A stretch of DNA of 64,000 nucleotides from Bifidobacterium ramosum (GTDB lineage Bacteria > Actinomycetota > Actinomycetes > Actinomycetales > Bifidobacteriaceae), in NCBI RefSeq assembly GCF_009299505.1, contig NZ_WBSM01000001.1:62001-126000 (forward strand), read 5' to 3'. Positions 1-9,203 of this stretch are shown here, in pieces. Below the pieces are notes generated by a model. The model was given only the letters and a program-made list of their open reading frames with translations. It was not told the origin of the DNA and searched no databases. Made by a program: the position numbers and the translations under genes. Position 1 is the first letter of the stretch, and the number at the start of each line of letters is the position of its first letter.

Positions 1-552
1 GAAGCAGGTCGGCAGCGTGTAGATCACGTAGCCGAGCAGCAGGCCGTTGAACCCGTAGATGTCGAACAGCTGGTGGCCGCCGAGCAGCCGGGTGATCAGA
101 CCCTGCTTGCCGAACGAGTAGATGATCGCGAAGCCGTACGTGATGGTCGGCAGCAGCATCGGCAGCTGGGCGAGCAGGCCGACCGCCTTCTTGAATCCGG
201 CCGGCACGTTCGTGCAGTTGATCGTGTACGCGAGCAGGAACGCGAGCAGCACAGCCACGAGCGCGGACACGGACGACACGGCCAGCGAGTTGGTGATCGA
301 CCGCGTGAATTCGGGGCGCGACAGTACGGCCGCGTAGTTGGCAAGCGTCGCGCTGCCGTCCGCCGTGGTGAACGACTTGACGATGACGAGCACCATCGGC
401 ACGACGAGGAACGCGGCGAACGCGACGGCCACGATGACCAGCAGCGTCCACAGCTCGGTCTGCTTCGGGGCGCGCGGACGGCGTTCGTAGTTGACGATTT
501 CGGGGCGGATGTTGGGCAGCTGGTTGGCCGCCTGGATCGATTCGGCGGACAT
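1..552 (-). CDS. ABC transporter permease, N-terminal part (runs off the window)
   Basis: Read on the minus strand from an ATG at 552, this frame is open for 184 codons to the window edge. The N-terminus is a ~30-residue polar tail ending in basic residues, then a clear membrane segment (residues about 37-58, rich in V, A, F and L), an extracytoplasmic-looking stretch and further hydrophobic segments. This is the usual start of a binding-protein-dependent ABC importer permease of the Fe3+/spermidine/phosphonate type. The start codon lies one base beyond the stop of the ATPase gene upstream, so the two are translationally linked. The substrate cannot be told; the solute-binding protein and second permease are probably beyond position 1. 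Confidence is high for permease, low for substrate. Confidence 0.8.
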   Translation of the reverse strand, partial: MSAESIQAANQLPNIRPEIVNYERRPRAPKQTELWTLLVIVAVAFAAFLVVPMVLVIVKSFTTADGSATLANYAAVLSRPEFTRSITNSLAVSSVSALVAVLLAFLLAYTINCTNVPAGFKKAVGLLAQLPMLLPTITYGFAIIYSFGKQGLITRLLGGHQLFDIYGFNGLLLGYVIYTLPTCF

Positions 553-553
553 G

Positions 554-1366
554 TCAGGCCTCCTGCGCGCTCGCGGCGGTGGCCGTGGTGGCCGGCTGGC
601 GATCGGCGGCCGCGTGCGCGTCGCCCTCGTTGAACAGCGTGTAGATGTTGTTGCGCTTGACTTCGAGCTGATGCAGGATGAACTTCTTCACAAAGTCGGA
701 CGCGGGGTGCTCGATGATGTTCTCCGGGGTGTCGTACTGCGCGATCTTGCCGTGGTTGATGATGAGCACCTTGTCGCTCATCGTGCATGCCTCTTCGGGG
801 TCGTGCGTGACCATGATCGTCGTGAGCTTGTACTGTTCCACGATCTGCTTGATCTTCGCCTTGATCGACTCCTTGATCACGCCGTCCAAAGCGGACAGCG
901 GCTCGTCGAGCAGCAGCAGTTTCGGCTTCATCACCAGCGTGCGGGCGAGTGCGACGCGCTGCTTTTGACCGCCCGACAGCTCGTCGATGCGCTTGTTCAG
1001 ATGCTCCTCGAGCCCGAGCAGCGAGATCAGCTCCTTGATCTCGCTTTCCGACGAGATGCCCGGGTTGTTCCGCAGGCCGTACGTGATGTTCTCGTAGGCG
1101 GTGAGGTTCGGGAACAGCGCGTAGTCCTGGAACACGATGTTGAACCCGCGCTTCTCCATCGGCACCTGCGTCAGGTCCTCGCCGTTGTAGATGATTTGGC
1201 CGCTGGTCGGATCGGTGATGCCGAGGATGATGTTGAGCAGCGTGGTCTTGCCGCCGCCGGAGGGCCCAAGGATCGACATGATCTGGCCGTCGCCCAGCGT
1301 CAGGCTGATGCCGTTGAGGACGTGCGTGTCCCCGAAGGATTTGGTGATGTTCTTCAATTCGAGCAT
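554..1366 (-). CDS. ABC transporter ATP-binding protein (PotA/FbpC/PhnT type)
   Basis: A 270-residue ATPase that powers the importer whose permease follows directly. It has Walker A GPSGGGKT (residues 34-41), a Q-loop around FQDYALFP (79-86), the signature LSGGQKQR (130-137), Walker B LLLLDEP (150-156) and the switch histidine in THDP. The start chosen is the ATG at 1366. A TTG three codons further upstream (1375) sits only 4 bases after the GGAAGG ribosome site and is the alternative. The C-terminal ~25 residues are an Ala/Thr-rich tail rather than a full TOBE domain. The protein is unusually rich in Ile, Lys and Asn for this genome although its codons end in G/C, which hints at older transfer from a lower-GC donor. 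Substrate unknown. Confidence 0.9.
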   Translation of the reverse strand: MLELKNITKSFGDTHVLNGISLTLGDGQIMSILGPSGGGKTTLLNIILGITDPTSGQIIYNGEDLTQVPMEKRGFNIVFQDYALFPNLTAYENITYGLRNNPGISSESEIKELISLLGLEEHLNKRIDELSGGQKQRVALARTLVMKPKLLLLDEPLSALDGVIKESIKAKIKQIVEQYKLTTIMVTHDPEEACTMSDKVLIINHGKIAQYDTPENIIEHPASDFVKKFILHQLEVKRNNIYTLFNEGDAHAAADRQPATTATAASAQEA

Positions 1367-1562
1367 ATTTCTCAACTTGCCTTCCGGCAGGCTGCTCGTG
1401 GCGGCCTGCGCGTCATTGACGCCGGACCGTGCGCCGGCGTCCCGTTCGGTATTCAGTTATGTGCGACCGAACCTCACGCCGCAGTTTCTATCGTCCGTCC
1501 ATGCGTCGCCGCGTTGCGCCATCGGAGGGGAAAGCTCAATAAAAGAATGGTGAACAATGCGT

Positions 1563-1597
1563 AAAACTACGCAGCTTCGTTGTAGTTTCGTAGTTTT
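1563..1597 (-). promoter_or_regulatory. Inverted repeat upstream of the ABC operon, candidate operator
   Basis: Nine-base arms AAAACTACG (1563-1571) and CGTAGTTTT (1589-1597) face each other about 200 bases upstream of the ATPase start, with a third partial copy TGTAGTTT just inside the right arm. The rest of the 450-base gap between the ATPase and the RpiR gene holds the two palindromic repeats listed next and nothing else I can name. An operator or leader hairpin for the ABC operon is the natural guess; no promoter was assigned. Confidence 0.35.
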
Positions 1598-1631
1598 CGG
1601 TTGGTGTGTCATGACGAGATTCGCGTTTCCC

Positions 1632-1679
1632 AACGGACATACAGCCGATTGCGCCCGGTGAATCGACTGTATGTCCGTC
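1632..1679. repeat. Intergenic palindrome, GGACATACAGCCGATT family, copy 1
   Basis: Left arm 1632-1650 (core GGACATACAGCCGATT), right arm 1661-1679, 10-base loop. One C-A mismatch in the stem. Followed by a run of G. Seven further copies occur at 9.4-9.9 kb and 23.6-24.4 kb. Confidence 0.9.
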
Positions 1680-1714
1680 AAGGGGGGAGAGCCGGTGAGT
1701 GTGGGAACGCATGC

Positions 1715-1764
1715 GTGGCGGAAAACGTTCGCTGAGCACATGCTCAGCGAACGTTTTCCGCCAC
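1715..1764. repeat. Perfect palindrome with 24-bp arms (GTGGCGG...CCGCCAC family, copy 1)
   Basis: Arms 1715-1738 and 1741-1764 are perfectly complementary with a two-base loop. The sequence reads GTGGCGGAAAACG, then TTCGCTGAGCA, and back. It lies between the convergent-looking end of the RpiR gene and the ABC operon leader. A related palindrome with changed but still pairing arms is at 44073-44126. There is no U-tract, so it is not a standard terminator. Confidence 0.85.
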
Positions 1765-1818
1765 GAGACGAGTGGGATGGAGCGGTACGGCTGCATGCGT
1801 GCCGCACCGCGGACCGGA

Positions 1819-2688
1819 TCAGCCGCGGTACTCACGATCGGCGATGATCTTGCCGGAGCGGTCCAGCTCGGTGGAGAACCGGCCGTAATCGCTCAGGATC
1901 ACGCCCATGTACAGCATGTCCACCAACGCCGTATGCGCCACGCGTGAGAAGATCGCGTTACCGTAGATCGTATGCTCGCCGCGTCCCGCGTACAGGCACA
2001 CGTCCGCCCAGTTGGCCAGCGGCGTGCCGTACGCGTTCGTCACCGCAATCGTATGCGCGCCCTGCGCTTTCGCCAGCCGCAGCGCCTTGACGGTGTCCGC
2101 CGAGGACCCCGAATAGGAGAAGGCGACCGCCGTATCATCCGCGCCGAGGTGGCCGGCGCCGATCTGCTGCAGGTAGGCGTCGGTGTTCAGCCGCGATTTG
2201 AGGCCGAGATAGCCGAGCTTGGTGAACAGATCGGTGGCCGGCACGAGTGAGTTCTCCACGCCGTAGATATCGATCAGGGAGGCGCCGGCGATCAGCGAGA
2301 CGGCCTTGCGGAACGCGGCCTGATCCAGCGACGAGGCCATGTCGTCCAATAGCGTCTTCGCGCTGTTGACGGCCTTGACCGGCACCGAATCCACGTCGTC
2401 CCACGGGTTGAGATCGAATCCTTCGAGCGGGTCGAACGTCACGCGACGTTCCGCCTCGGGATGCTTCAGCACATACCGCAGTTCACGGTACCCGCCGAAT
2501 CCGAGCTTGCGGGAGAACCGGATCACCGTGGGCTGGCTCACACGGGCGGCGTCGGCGAGCTGGCCCACGGTCAGCGCCGCCGCCTCGTCGAGATGGTCGC
2601 GCACGTACTGTGCAACGGCACGTTCCGCCGGCCGCAGCGAAGGATACACATGGTCGATGCGTTCGCGAATGCCGACCGAGGACTGCAT
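1819..2688 (-). CDS. RpiR/MurR-family transcriptional regulator (HTH + SIS)
   Basis: A 289-residue protein with an N-terminal helix-turn-helix (residues about 35-75, including SQPTVIRFSRKLGFGGYREL) and a C-terminal SIS sugar-phosphate-binding domain (about 125-260, with GSSADTVKALRLAKAQGA). RpiR proteins sense phosphosugars and control sugar use. The ATG at 2688 is chosen over a GTG at 2703 because AAGGAGG lies five bases before it. It is divergent from the GH51 arabinofuranosidase gene with 132 bases between the starts, so control of that gene and/or the ABC importer on its other side is a reasonable inference. Confidence 0.9.
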   Translation of the reverse strand: MQSSVGIRERIDHVYPSLRPAERAVAQYVRDHLDEAAALTVGQLADAARVSQPTVIRFSRKLGFGGYRELRYVLKHPEAERRVTFDPLEGFDLNPWDDVDSVPVKAVNSAKTLLDDMASSLDQAAFRKAVSLIAGASLIDIYGVENSLVPATDLFTKLGYLGLKSRLNTDAYLQQIGAGHLGADDTAVAFSYSGSSADTVKALRLAKAQGAHTIAVTNAYGTPLANWADVCLYAGRGEHTIYGNAIFSRVAHTALVDMLYMGVILSDYGRFSTELDRSGKIIADREYRG

Positions 2689-2820
2689 GCACGCCTCCTT
2701 CACGCCTACTCATTATCCGCGTTTCAGCTTATGCGATGCGGATGCGTCCGCGATGCACGCAAATTGACGTGCCGGTAAACACGCATTGAACACTTCCGTC
2801 GCCCGCGGCGGTGCGCGATA

Positions 2821-5061
2821 ATGGGACGCATGGTGACGATAACGGTGGGCGCGCCGACGCATCCGGCCAGCGAACGGCTCTACGGCGTCTTCTTCGAGGA
2901 CATCAACCACGGCGCGGACGGCGGCCTGAACGCGAACATGGTCGACAACTACAGTTTCGACGGCGTGTACCTGCATCATGAGTCGCTGCGGCTCAAAGGC
3001 GCGGACCGATGGCGGATCGAAGCCGATCCACTGCGCGGCTGGCGGTTCGACGGCGTGACCGCGACCAGCTGCGGCACCGAAATCCGCGGGGAGCGCGGGC
3101 GCCGCGTCGCGACCGACTGCCCTGCGCCGCCGATCCACCGCAACAGCCGCTACGCACGCATCGCGATCGGCGGGCTGCATCTCACCGAGTGCGCGGCCCA
3201 TCCGTCCATCGAGAACTACGGGTACGGCGGCGACCTGCGTCGCGCCGGCCTGTACGCCATGTCCATCATGCGCGACCACACGTACGACTTCACGGCGGCT
3301 GTGCGGCCGGTCAACGGCAAGGTCGCGCTGCACGTCACCGTCATCGGTGCCGACGACCGGCCGATCGTCGACGACGTGCGCTTCGACGTCGACCGATTCG
3401 CCGGCGAGCCGATGCGTGACGGCTGGGTACAGGTCAGGTACGCGCTGACCGGTCTGGCGAACGACTACGGTGCGCTGCACATCGACGTGATCGGCGAGCC
3501 GGGGGCGACGTTCGATCTCGACTGCGTGTCGCTCATGGATGCGGACTCGTGGGGCGCGGGCGATCCGAAGTGGCGATACGGCCGGCTGCGGCGCGATCTG
3601 GTCGAGTCGATTGCCGCGCTGAAGCCGGCTTTCGTGCGCTTCCCGGGCGGCTGCATCGTCGAAGGCGTCACGCCCGGCAACGAATACCGGTGGAAGGACA
3701 CGGTCGGCGCGTTGCCGGCCCGCCGTCAGCAGGCCAACATGTGGGCGTACAAGACGCCCGACGGCGGCATGTACTCGCAAAGCTACCAGATCGGCTTCTA
3801 CGAGTACTTCTGCCTGTGCGAGGACCTCGGCGCCAAGCCCCTGCCGACCCTGTTCGCCGGCATCACCTGCCAGTCGCCATACCGTGACCCCAAGCACGTC
3901 GACACCGACTCCGACTGGTTCCGGGACGTCGTCGTGCAGGAATACCTCGACCTCATCGACTTCGCCAACGGCGATCCCGACGAGAGTCCATGGGCGGCCG
4001 TGCGCCGCGACATGGGCCACCCCGAACCGTTCGGCCTCGACATGATCGGCGTCGGCAACGAGAACTTCGGCGCGGACTACGTCGAGAAGTTCGATGCGAT
4101 CAGCCGCGCCGTCCACGGCAAGGATCCGCACATGCTATGCGTGATGAGCGCCGGACTGTTCCCGTTCCGCCTGCCGATGCGCCGCACGTGGAACCATGCG
4201 CACGCGGTCGCGGCCGGTCAGGTGCCGGGCGTCGCGGCGATGCCGGGAGACGACGACGTGTGCGGTGACGGCCGAGCCGTCCGCGAACCGGGATTCGGTT
4301 CGCCGTCCATTCTCGTGGACGAGCACGCGTACCACTCCCCGGAATGGTTCATCGCGCAGGCCCACCGATTCGACGACTACCGGCGCGACGGCACCGGCGT
4401 CTACTTCGGCGAATACTCCGCCAACGGCTACTTCGCCGCCCAGCCGCAGAACTACGACCACGCGAGCCAGTGGCGGTCCGCGCTTGCCGAGGCCGCGTTC
4501 CTCACCGGCTGCGAACGCAACAGCGACGTCGTCAAGATGACCTCGTACGCGCCGCTGCTCTCGCACGTCACCGCCCACGGCTGGGAGCAGAACCTCATCG
4601 AATTCAACCCCGCGCATGTGCGGCCGAGCGTCAACTACGAGGCGGAGCGGCTGTTCTCCGCGAACTACGGCACGTGCGTCTACGACTGCCGCATCGACGG
4701 CGACACGGACGATCTGTACGTATCGGCCACCGGCGACGACGGTCGCGTGCATGACGATGACCGTATGCGACGGTTCGTCAAACTCGTCAACACAGGGGAG
4801 CGGCGCATCGGCGTCACCCTGAACGTCACGTCGCGCGATGACGATCGCGACACATGCGACATGGCCGACACGTCGCGGTCGCTGCACGTCGAAACGCTTA
4901 CCGCCGATCCGTACGCGCGCAACACCCTCGATTACACCGGCGACGGCCACGACTGCGTCACCCGCACGGTACGCGACTCGACGCTGCCGGAGGCCGACGG
5001 ACCGGTGCGTATGGCGCTCGTGTTGCCGTCGTACAGCATTACGCTGGTACGGTTGTCCTGA
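2821..5061 (+). CDS. GH51 alpha-L-arabinofuranosidase
   Basis: A 746-residue glycoside hydrolase expected to release terminal arabinose from arabinan, arabinoxylan or arabino-oligosaccharides. An N-terminal region starting with ERLYGVFFEDINHGADGG and a beta-rich, carbohydrate-binding-like part (residues about 100-240) precede the catalytic barrel. Likely catalytic residues are the acid/base E414 in GVGNENFG and the nucleophile E531 in FGEYSANG. The C-terminal ~150 residues form a beta domain. No signal peptide is visible, so it should act in the cytoplasm on imported oligosaccharides. Starts at 2821 and 2830 (ATG) are both possible; neither has a strong ribosome site. It is divergent from the RpiR regulator. 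Confidence 0.9.
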   Translation: MGRMVTITVGAPTHPASERLYGVFFEDINHGADGGLNANMVDNYSFDGVYLHHESLRLKGADRWRIEADPLRGWRFDGVTATSCGTEIRGERGRRVATDCPAPPIHRNSRYARIAIGGLHLTECAAHPSIENYGYGGDLRRAGLYAMSIMRDHTYDFTAAVRPVNGKVALHVTVIGADDRPIVDDVRFDVDRFAGEPMRDGWVQVRYALTGLANDYGALHIDVIGEPGATFDLDCVSLMDADSWGAGDPKWRYGRLRRDLVESIAALKPAFVRFPGGCIVEGVTPGNEYRWKDTVGALPARRQQANMWAYKTPDGGMYSQSYQIGFYEYFCLCEDLGAKPLPTLFAGITCQSPYRDPKHVDTDSDWFRDVVVQEYLDLIDFANGDPDESPWAAVRRDMGHPEPFGLDMIGVGNENFGADYVEKFDAISRAVHGKDPHMLCVMSAGLFPFRLPMRRTWNHAHAVAAGQVPGVAAMPGDDDVCGDGRAVREPGFGSPSILVDEHAYHSPEWFIAQAHRFDDYRRDGTGVYFGEYSANGYFAAQPQNYDHASQWRSALAEAAFLTGCERNSDVVKMTSYAPLLSHVTAHGWEQNLIEFNPAHVRPSVNYEAERLFSANYGTCVYDCRIDGDTDDLYVSATGDDGRVHDDDRMRRFVKLVNTGERRIGVTLNVTSRDDDRDTCDMADTSRSLHVETLTADPYARNTLDYTGDGHDCVTRTVRDSTLPEADGPVRMALVLPSYSITLVRLS

Positions 5062-5262
5062 CCGACGGTTGTCCTGACCAACGGCGTCCGGCAACGTAGC
5101 GGCGACGACCATCATGGTCGGAACGAAAGTACAATCCGCCGTAAGGCTGAGCGGCCGTTGGCGTTGGAATCGGTCGGAAAACAACACGTCGGCACGACGT
5201 ACTTGGGCCGGTGCTCCGCTAGAATCATCCACGGTTAACGCACGGTGAACTTCGGAGGAACA

Positions 5263-6459
5263 ATGCGTCGCTGGGCCATCGAGCTGCTGAAAAGCGAAAC
5301 GATCCTGATCGTCGCCACGATACTCGCGATCATCTCCTGCTTCATCGTTCCGCCCGACGCCGACTACAAGGACTACGTGCACATGAGCACGATCAGCCAG
5401 CTGGTCTGCCTCATGCTCGTGGTATGCGGCTTCCAACGCATCGGCGTGTTCCGCATCATCGGCTCGCGGCTGCTGCACCACGTCGGCACCGCGCGCGGCC
5501 TGGTGATCACGCTCATCTCGCTCACGTTCTTCTCGGCGATGCTCATCACCAACGACGTGGCGCTCGTCACGTTCATTCCATTCGCGATCTCCGTGCTCAT
5601 CATGGCCGACATGGAGGAGCACGCCGTGCTCGTCGGCACGCTCATGACCATCGGCGCGAACGTGGGCAGCATGTTGACGCCGATCGGCAACGCGCACAAC
5701 CTGTACTTAAAAGCGCTCACCGGCATGCCCGCAATGGAGATGATCGGCATCATGGCGCCGTATTCGGCCACCGCCGCGGTGATGCTCGTCATCATCTCGT
5801 GCATCGTGTTCGGCAAGAAGCCCGTTTCGGAATTCCGCTCGCTCGACGGCGCCGGCATCGAACAGGGCGTGCTCGCCCCGTCGAGCGAAGGCCACCGGCC
5901 CGACGAGATCCGCATCACCGGCTACGGCGCGGGCTACGGCGGCTGGCGCACCATCGTCTACACGCTGCTCTTCGTCGTCTGTCTGCTCGCGGTGAGCGAC
6001 GTCATCCCGCTGTGGGCCATGTGCGTGATCGTGTTCGCCGCGTTCCTCGTGTGCGACCGCAAGGTGTTCAAGAACGTCGACTGGGGCCTGCCGCTCACGT
6101 TCACCATGTTCTTCATCTTCATCGGCAACATGAAGCGTGTGCCGGAATTCTACGAACTGGCCGCGTCCTTGGTGAACATCCGCCCGCTCGAGGTCGCGGT
6201 CGGCTCCAGCCAGCTCATCAGCAACGTGCCGACCACGCTACTGCTGTCGGGCTTCACCGAACAGTGGCGTCCGCTCATCATCGGCACGAACCTTGGCGGC
6301 ATGGGTACGCTCATCGCCTCCATGGCCTCGCTCATCGGCTACAAGAACGTCGTGCGCAAGTATCCGCACCAGAAGGGCCGGTATCTGGCCGTCTACTCGG
6401 CCGTCAACGTGCTGTTCCTCATCGTGCTCGTCGGGCTTTCCTGGATCATCGAGCCGTGA
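5263..6459 (+). CDS. ArsB/NhaD/SLC13-superfamily permease
   Basis: A 398-residue membrane protein with about ten hydrophobic segments. Two half-repeats carry the family's typical breaks: ITNDVALVTFIPFA in the first half and SNVPTTLLLSGF with TNLGGMGTLIASMASLI in the second. Such proteins move anions or dicarboxylates, or act as cation antiporters; the substrate cannot be read from sequence. The start is the ATG at 5263, five bases after GGAGGA; an upstream GTG at 5245 lies before that site. The 200-base gap before it contains no gene; TAGAAT at 5220 could be a -10 box. Confidence 0.8.
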   Translation: MRRWAIELLKSETILIVATILAIISCFIVPPDADYKDYVHMSTISQLVCLMLVVCGFQRIGVFRIIGSRLLHHVGTARGLVITLISLTFFSAMLITNDVALVTFIPFAISVLIMADMEEHAVLVGTLMTIGANVGSMLTPIGNAHNLYLKALTGMPAMEMIGIMAPYSATAAVMLVIISCIVFGKKPVSEFRSLDGAGIEQGVLAPSSEGHRPDEIRITGYGAGYGGWRTIVYTLLFVVCLLAVSDVIPLWAMCVIVFAAFLVCDRKVFKNVDWGLPLTFTMFFIFIGNMKRVPEFYELAASLVNIRPLEVAVGSSQLISNVPTTLLLSGFTEQWRPLIIGTNLGGMGTLIASMASLIGYKNVVRKYPHQKGRYLAVYSAVNVLFLIVLVGLSWIIEP

Positions 6460-6630
6460 CTCGCAAACCGTGAACACTTTGCCGTGAACCTTGCCGTGAG
6501 CCGCCCAACCGTTACCGGGAACGTGACCGTTCGTATGCTGTGTTCGGGCGTGGGCTGATCGTCGCGGATTTATCATGGATGCATTACGGAACACGGGTGT
6601 TCCGGTTCGTCGCCGAGGAGTAGTGCCGCC

Positions 6631-7200
6631 ATGGAAAAGACACCGCAGAAGAAGCGCCGCGAACGCATCGCGCGCATCGTCGCCGGTGTAGTGGCGGCGC
6701 TGATTGCCGTCGGACTGCTGCTGTATTACGTGCCGTGGCCGCAACGCATCCGCATCGACGGCGACGCGTACCGGGTCGATAGAAACGCCGATTCCGACAC
6801 CTCGTACACGATGTCGCTGGACGCGACCCGGTTACATTATCTGTTCCGGTCGGATCGCCTGACCGGACACGTCACCATCCGTCCGGCCGGCGGCGGGGAT
6901 GTGGCGGTCGACCATGACCTCGACCGTCCGGGGTGGTATATCACGGACGTGACCCAGCCCGGCACCAAGGACACGGTCTCGTATTTCTGCGGATTCTGGG
7001 TCGACTACACCGGCTCCAGCCCCGACATGACGACGGTAAGCGGTCTGCTGTCGGCCGACCGGACCTCGATGCTGATCGAGGTCAATAGCGACCAGGGCCG
7101 AGGCGTCTACATCGCGCCGGCCTCCGACGAACAGTCTGTCGAAACGATCAAAACCGAACTCGGCAAAGTCTTCGACGTGGACGGCTGGATTGACAGGTGA
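6631..7200 (+). CDS. Small membrane-anchored protein of unknown function
   Basis: 189 residues. A short basic N-terminus (KKRRERIAR) is followed by one membrane helix (residues about 12-32) and a ~155-residue domain predicted outside the cell, rich in Asp, Ser and Thr with no cysteine pair or known catalytic motif. A GAGGAG ribosome site precedes the ATG. I do not recognise the family. The layout resembles single-pass bifidobacterial envelope proteins. It ends 12 bases before the converging aldehyde dehydrogenase gene. Confidence 0.7.
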   Translation: MEKTPQKKRRERIARIVAGVVAALIAVGLLLYYVPWPQRIRIDGDAYRVDRNADSDTSYTMSLDATRLHYLFRSDRLTGHVTIRPAGGGDVAVDHDLDRPGWYITDVTQPGTKDTVSYFCGFWVDYTGSSPDMTTVSGLLSADRTSMLIEVNSDQGRGVYIAPASDEQSVETIKTELGKVFDVDGWIDR

Positions 7201-7212
7201 CTATACGTTGTT

Positions 7213-8907
7213 TCAGCGGGACAGCATGGAGATGAGGGTGCGCTTGCGCTTGGTGTAGGGCGGGTAGATGAGGGAAAGCGTGTCGGGGAACGTCGGCTTG
7301 GCGACGACGGTCTTGACATGGCTGAACTCGAGGAAGCCGGCGTAGCCGTGGTAGGCGCCCATGCCCGACGCGCCCACGCCGCCGAACGGGAGCCGACTGG
7401 ACATCAAATGGCCGAGCGGAAGATTGAAGCCGAGCGCGCCCGAACTCGTCTCGCGCTCGAAACGGCGGCGTACGATGGTGCTGCGCGAGAAGACGTAACA
7501 AGCCAGCGGCCGCGGACGGTCGTTGATGAAGGCGATGGCGGCGTCCGCGTCGGCGACAGTTAGGATCGGCAGGATCGGGCCGAAGATCTCCTCCTGCATC
7601 ACCGGAGCGTCCGGCGAGACGTGCGTGAGTACGGTCGGCGCGATATGCCGGCTCGCGCGGTCGCCGTAACCGCCGCAGATGATGTGCGCGGCGGATGACG
7701 GGTCGTCTGAGTTCGGCATCAGCGACATCAGCCGGTCGTAGTGACGGTCGTTGATGATCCGCGCGTAACTGGACGACCATACTATGCGCGAGTCGTGTGT
7801 ATCGTCGTACGTCATATGGTCGTCGCGGCCGTACGTCTGTCGGTTGCCTGGCCGGCCGCTATTCGTCCAATCGCGTGTGGTTGAACTATCGTCGGCGGTG
7901 ACGTGTACGTCGTCGTAATCGTGTGCGTATCCGTCGTCCGTCCGACGACGATCGTCGGACACGACTCTGCCGAATGCGACGGATTCTCGTCGTCCATAGT
8001 GCCGCCCGGCGACGGCGACCGGGCCGGAGTCGTACATAACGGCATCACGTCGTCCTCCGACGTTTCCGAACATCCGATACGCCGCTTTCGCGATACGCTC
8101 CGCCAGATCGTCGGCGATATCAGGCGTCGCCAGTACGTAATCGGGCGCGACACAGGTCTGCCCGGCATTGACGAACCGACCCCACGCGATACGCCGCGCG
8201 GCCACGTCCAGATTCGCCGTACCGTCCACGAACACCGGCGACTTGCCACCAAGCTCCAGCGTGACCGGCGTCAGATGCTTCGCCGCGGCCTCCATCACGA
8301 TGCGGCCGACCTTGCCGCCGCCCGTATAGAAGATATGGTCGAACGGCTGCTTGAGCAGCTCGCCGGTTTCCCGCGCGCCGCCCTGCACCACGGCGAACGC
8401 GCGGCGGTCAAGATAACGGTCGATCAGCGTCATCAATGCACGGCTCGTCTTCGGCGACAATTCCGACGGTTTCAGACACACGCAGTCGCCCGCCGCGATC
8501 GCGTCGACCATCGGCTCCAACGACAACAGCACCGGATAATTCCACGGCGCGATCACCAGCGCCACGCCCTTCGGTTCCGCCACCGTCCAACCGGCCGCCG
8601 GCTGCAACAGCCAGTGCATCGGCTTCGGCCTGCGGGCCGCCCAGCGGGCCAGCCGAGGACGCACGAACCGAATCTCCTCCAGCGTCAGATTGATCTCCAT
8701 GAGCATCGTCTCGGTCGTCGGTTTGCCGAAATCGTCATGCACCGCACGCGCCAGCCGCGCGCCCTGCTCGCGCAGCATCCGCTCCATCGCATCCAACTGC
8801 GCCCGCCGCCACCGCAACGGCCGTGTCACGCCGCGCCGGAACGTCCCGTCAAGCCGGTGGAATGTCGCCTCCGCATCGAGACTATCGTCGTAGTGATTCG
8901 CACTCAT
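7213..8907 (-). CDS. Aldehyde dehydrogenase (ALDH3-like) with a ~95-residue in-frame insert
   Basis: 564 residues from the ATG at 8907. It should oxidise an aldehyde with NAD(P). Family landmarks are all present: PWNYPVLLSLEPMVDAIAAG (121-140), LKPSELSPKTS, the general base E218 in TLELGGKSP, the catalytic C252 in NAGQTCVAPDYVL, and EEIFGPILP (439-447). Relatives are about 460 residues. The excess is a low-complexity stretch, residues about 281-377, very rich in Asp, Arg, His, Tyr and Thr, placed between the conserved AAYRMFG and SSYARIINDRHYDRL. The reading frame stays open across it and resumes correctly, but codons such as ATA, AGT and TCA in it are unlike the rest of the gene. The enzyme may be active with a surface loop, or damaged. 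Substrate unknown. Confidence 0.85.
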   Translation of the reverse strand: MSANHYDDSLDAEATFHRLDGTFRRGVTRPLRWRRAQLDAMERMLREQGARLARAVHDDFGKPTTETMLMEINLTLEEIRFVRPRLARWAARRPKPMHWLLQPAAGWTVAEPKGVALVIAPWNYPVLLSLEPMVDAIAAGDCVCLKPSELSPKTSRALMTLIDRYLDRRAFAVVQGGARETGELLKQPFDHIFYTGGGKVGRIVMEAAAKHLTPVTLELGGKSPVFVDGTANLDVAARRIAWGRFVNAGQTCVAPDYVLATPDIADDLAERIAKAAYRMFGNVGGRRDAVMYDSGPVAVAGRHYGRRESVAFGRVVSDDRRRTDDGYAHDYDDVHVTADDSSTTRDWTNSGRPGNRQTYGRDDHMTYDDTHDSRIVWSSSYARIINDRHYDRLMSLMPNSDDPSSAAHIICGGYGDRASRHIAPTVLTHVSPDAPVMQEEIFGPILPILTVADADAAIAFINDRPRPLACYVFSRSTIVRRRFERETSSGALGFNLPLGHLMSSRLPFGGVGASGMGAYHGYAGFLEFSHVKTVVAKPTFPDTLSLIYPPYTKRKRTLISMLSR

Positions 8908-9203
8908 GCTCCCGTTATACCAGCGATCGTCGCGCGGCGGCCGACCGAAGCCGGTCTGCGGTTCGTCTTCTGGACGAAAGCAGACGCCGGCCCGAGACAT
9001 ATGCGTCCGTTTTTGTTCAGAAGAGGGGGAACTGTGAGTATTATGCTCAAACCGACGACCCCGGGATGAGAAGTCACGTGGTCGCAGAAAAGGGTCGTAT
9101 TACTCGATGATGGTTCGGTGATTGGTTGTTCAGTGATTGATTTCGGTGACGGCATGCTGACGTTAAGCGAGTACCGGCATGCTGCTATACTGTCCCTTCG
9201 TTT

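Noticed and set aside
2713..4131. Long minus-strand frame opposite the GH51 gene, and similar frames opposite arg genes
   Set aside because: They are antisense shadows with no motifs or ribosome sites, and the plus-strand products are clear families.
7213..8907. The aldehyde dehydrogenase as a frameshifted pseudogene
   Set aside because: The frame is continuous and all catalytic motifs are kept on both sides of the insert, so I list it as intact with an insert; activity is unproven.
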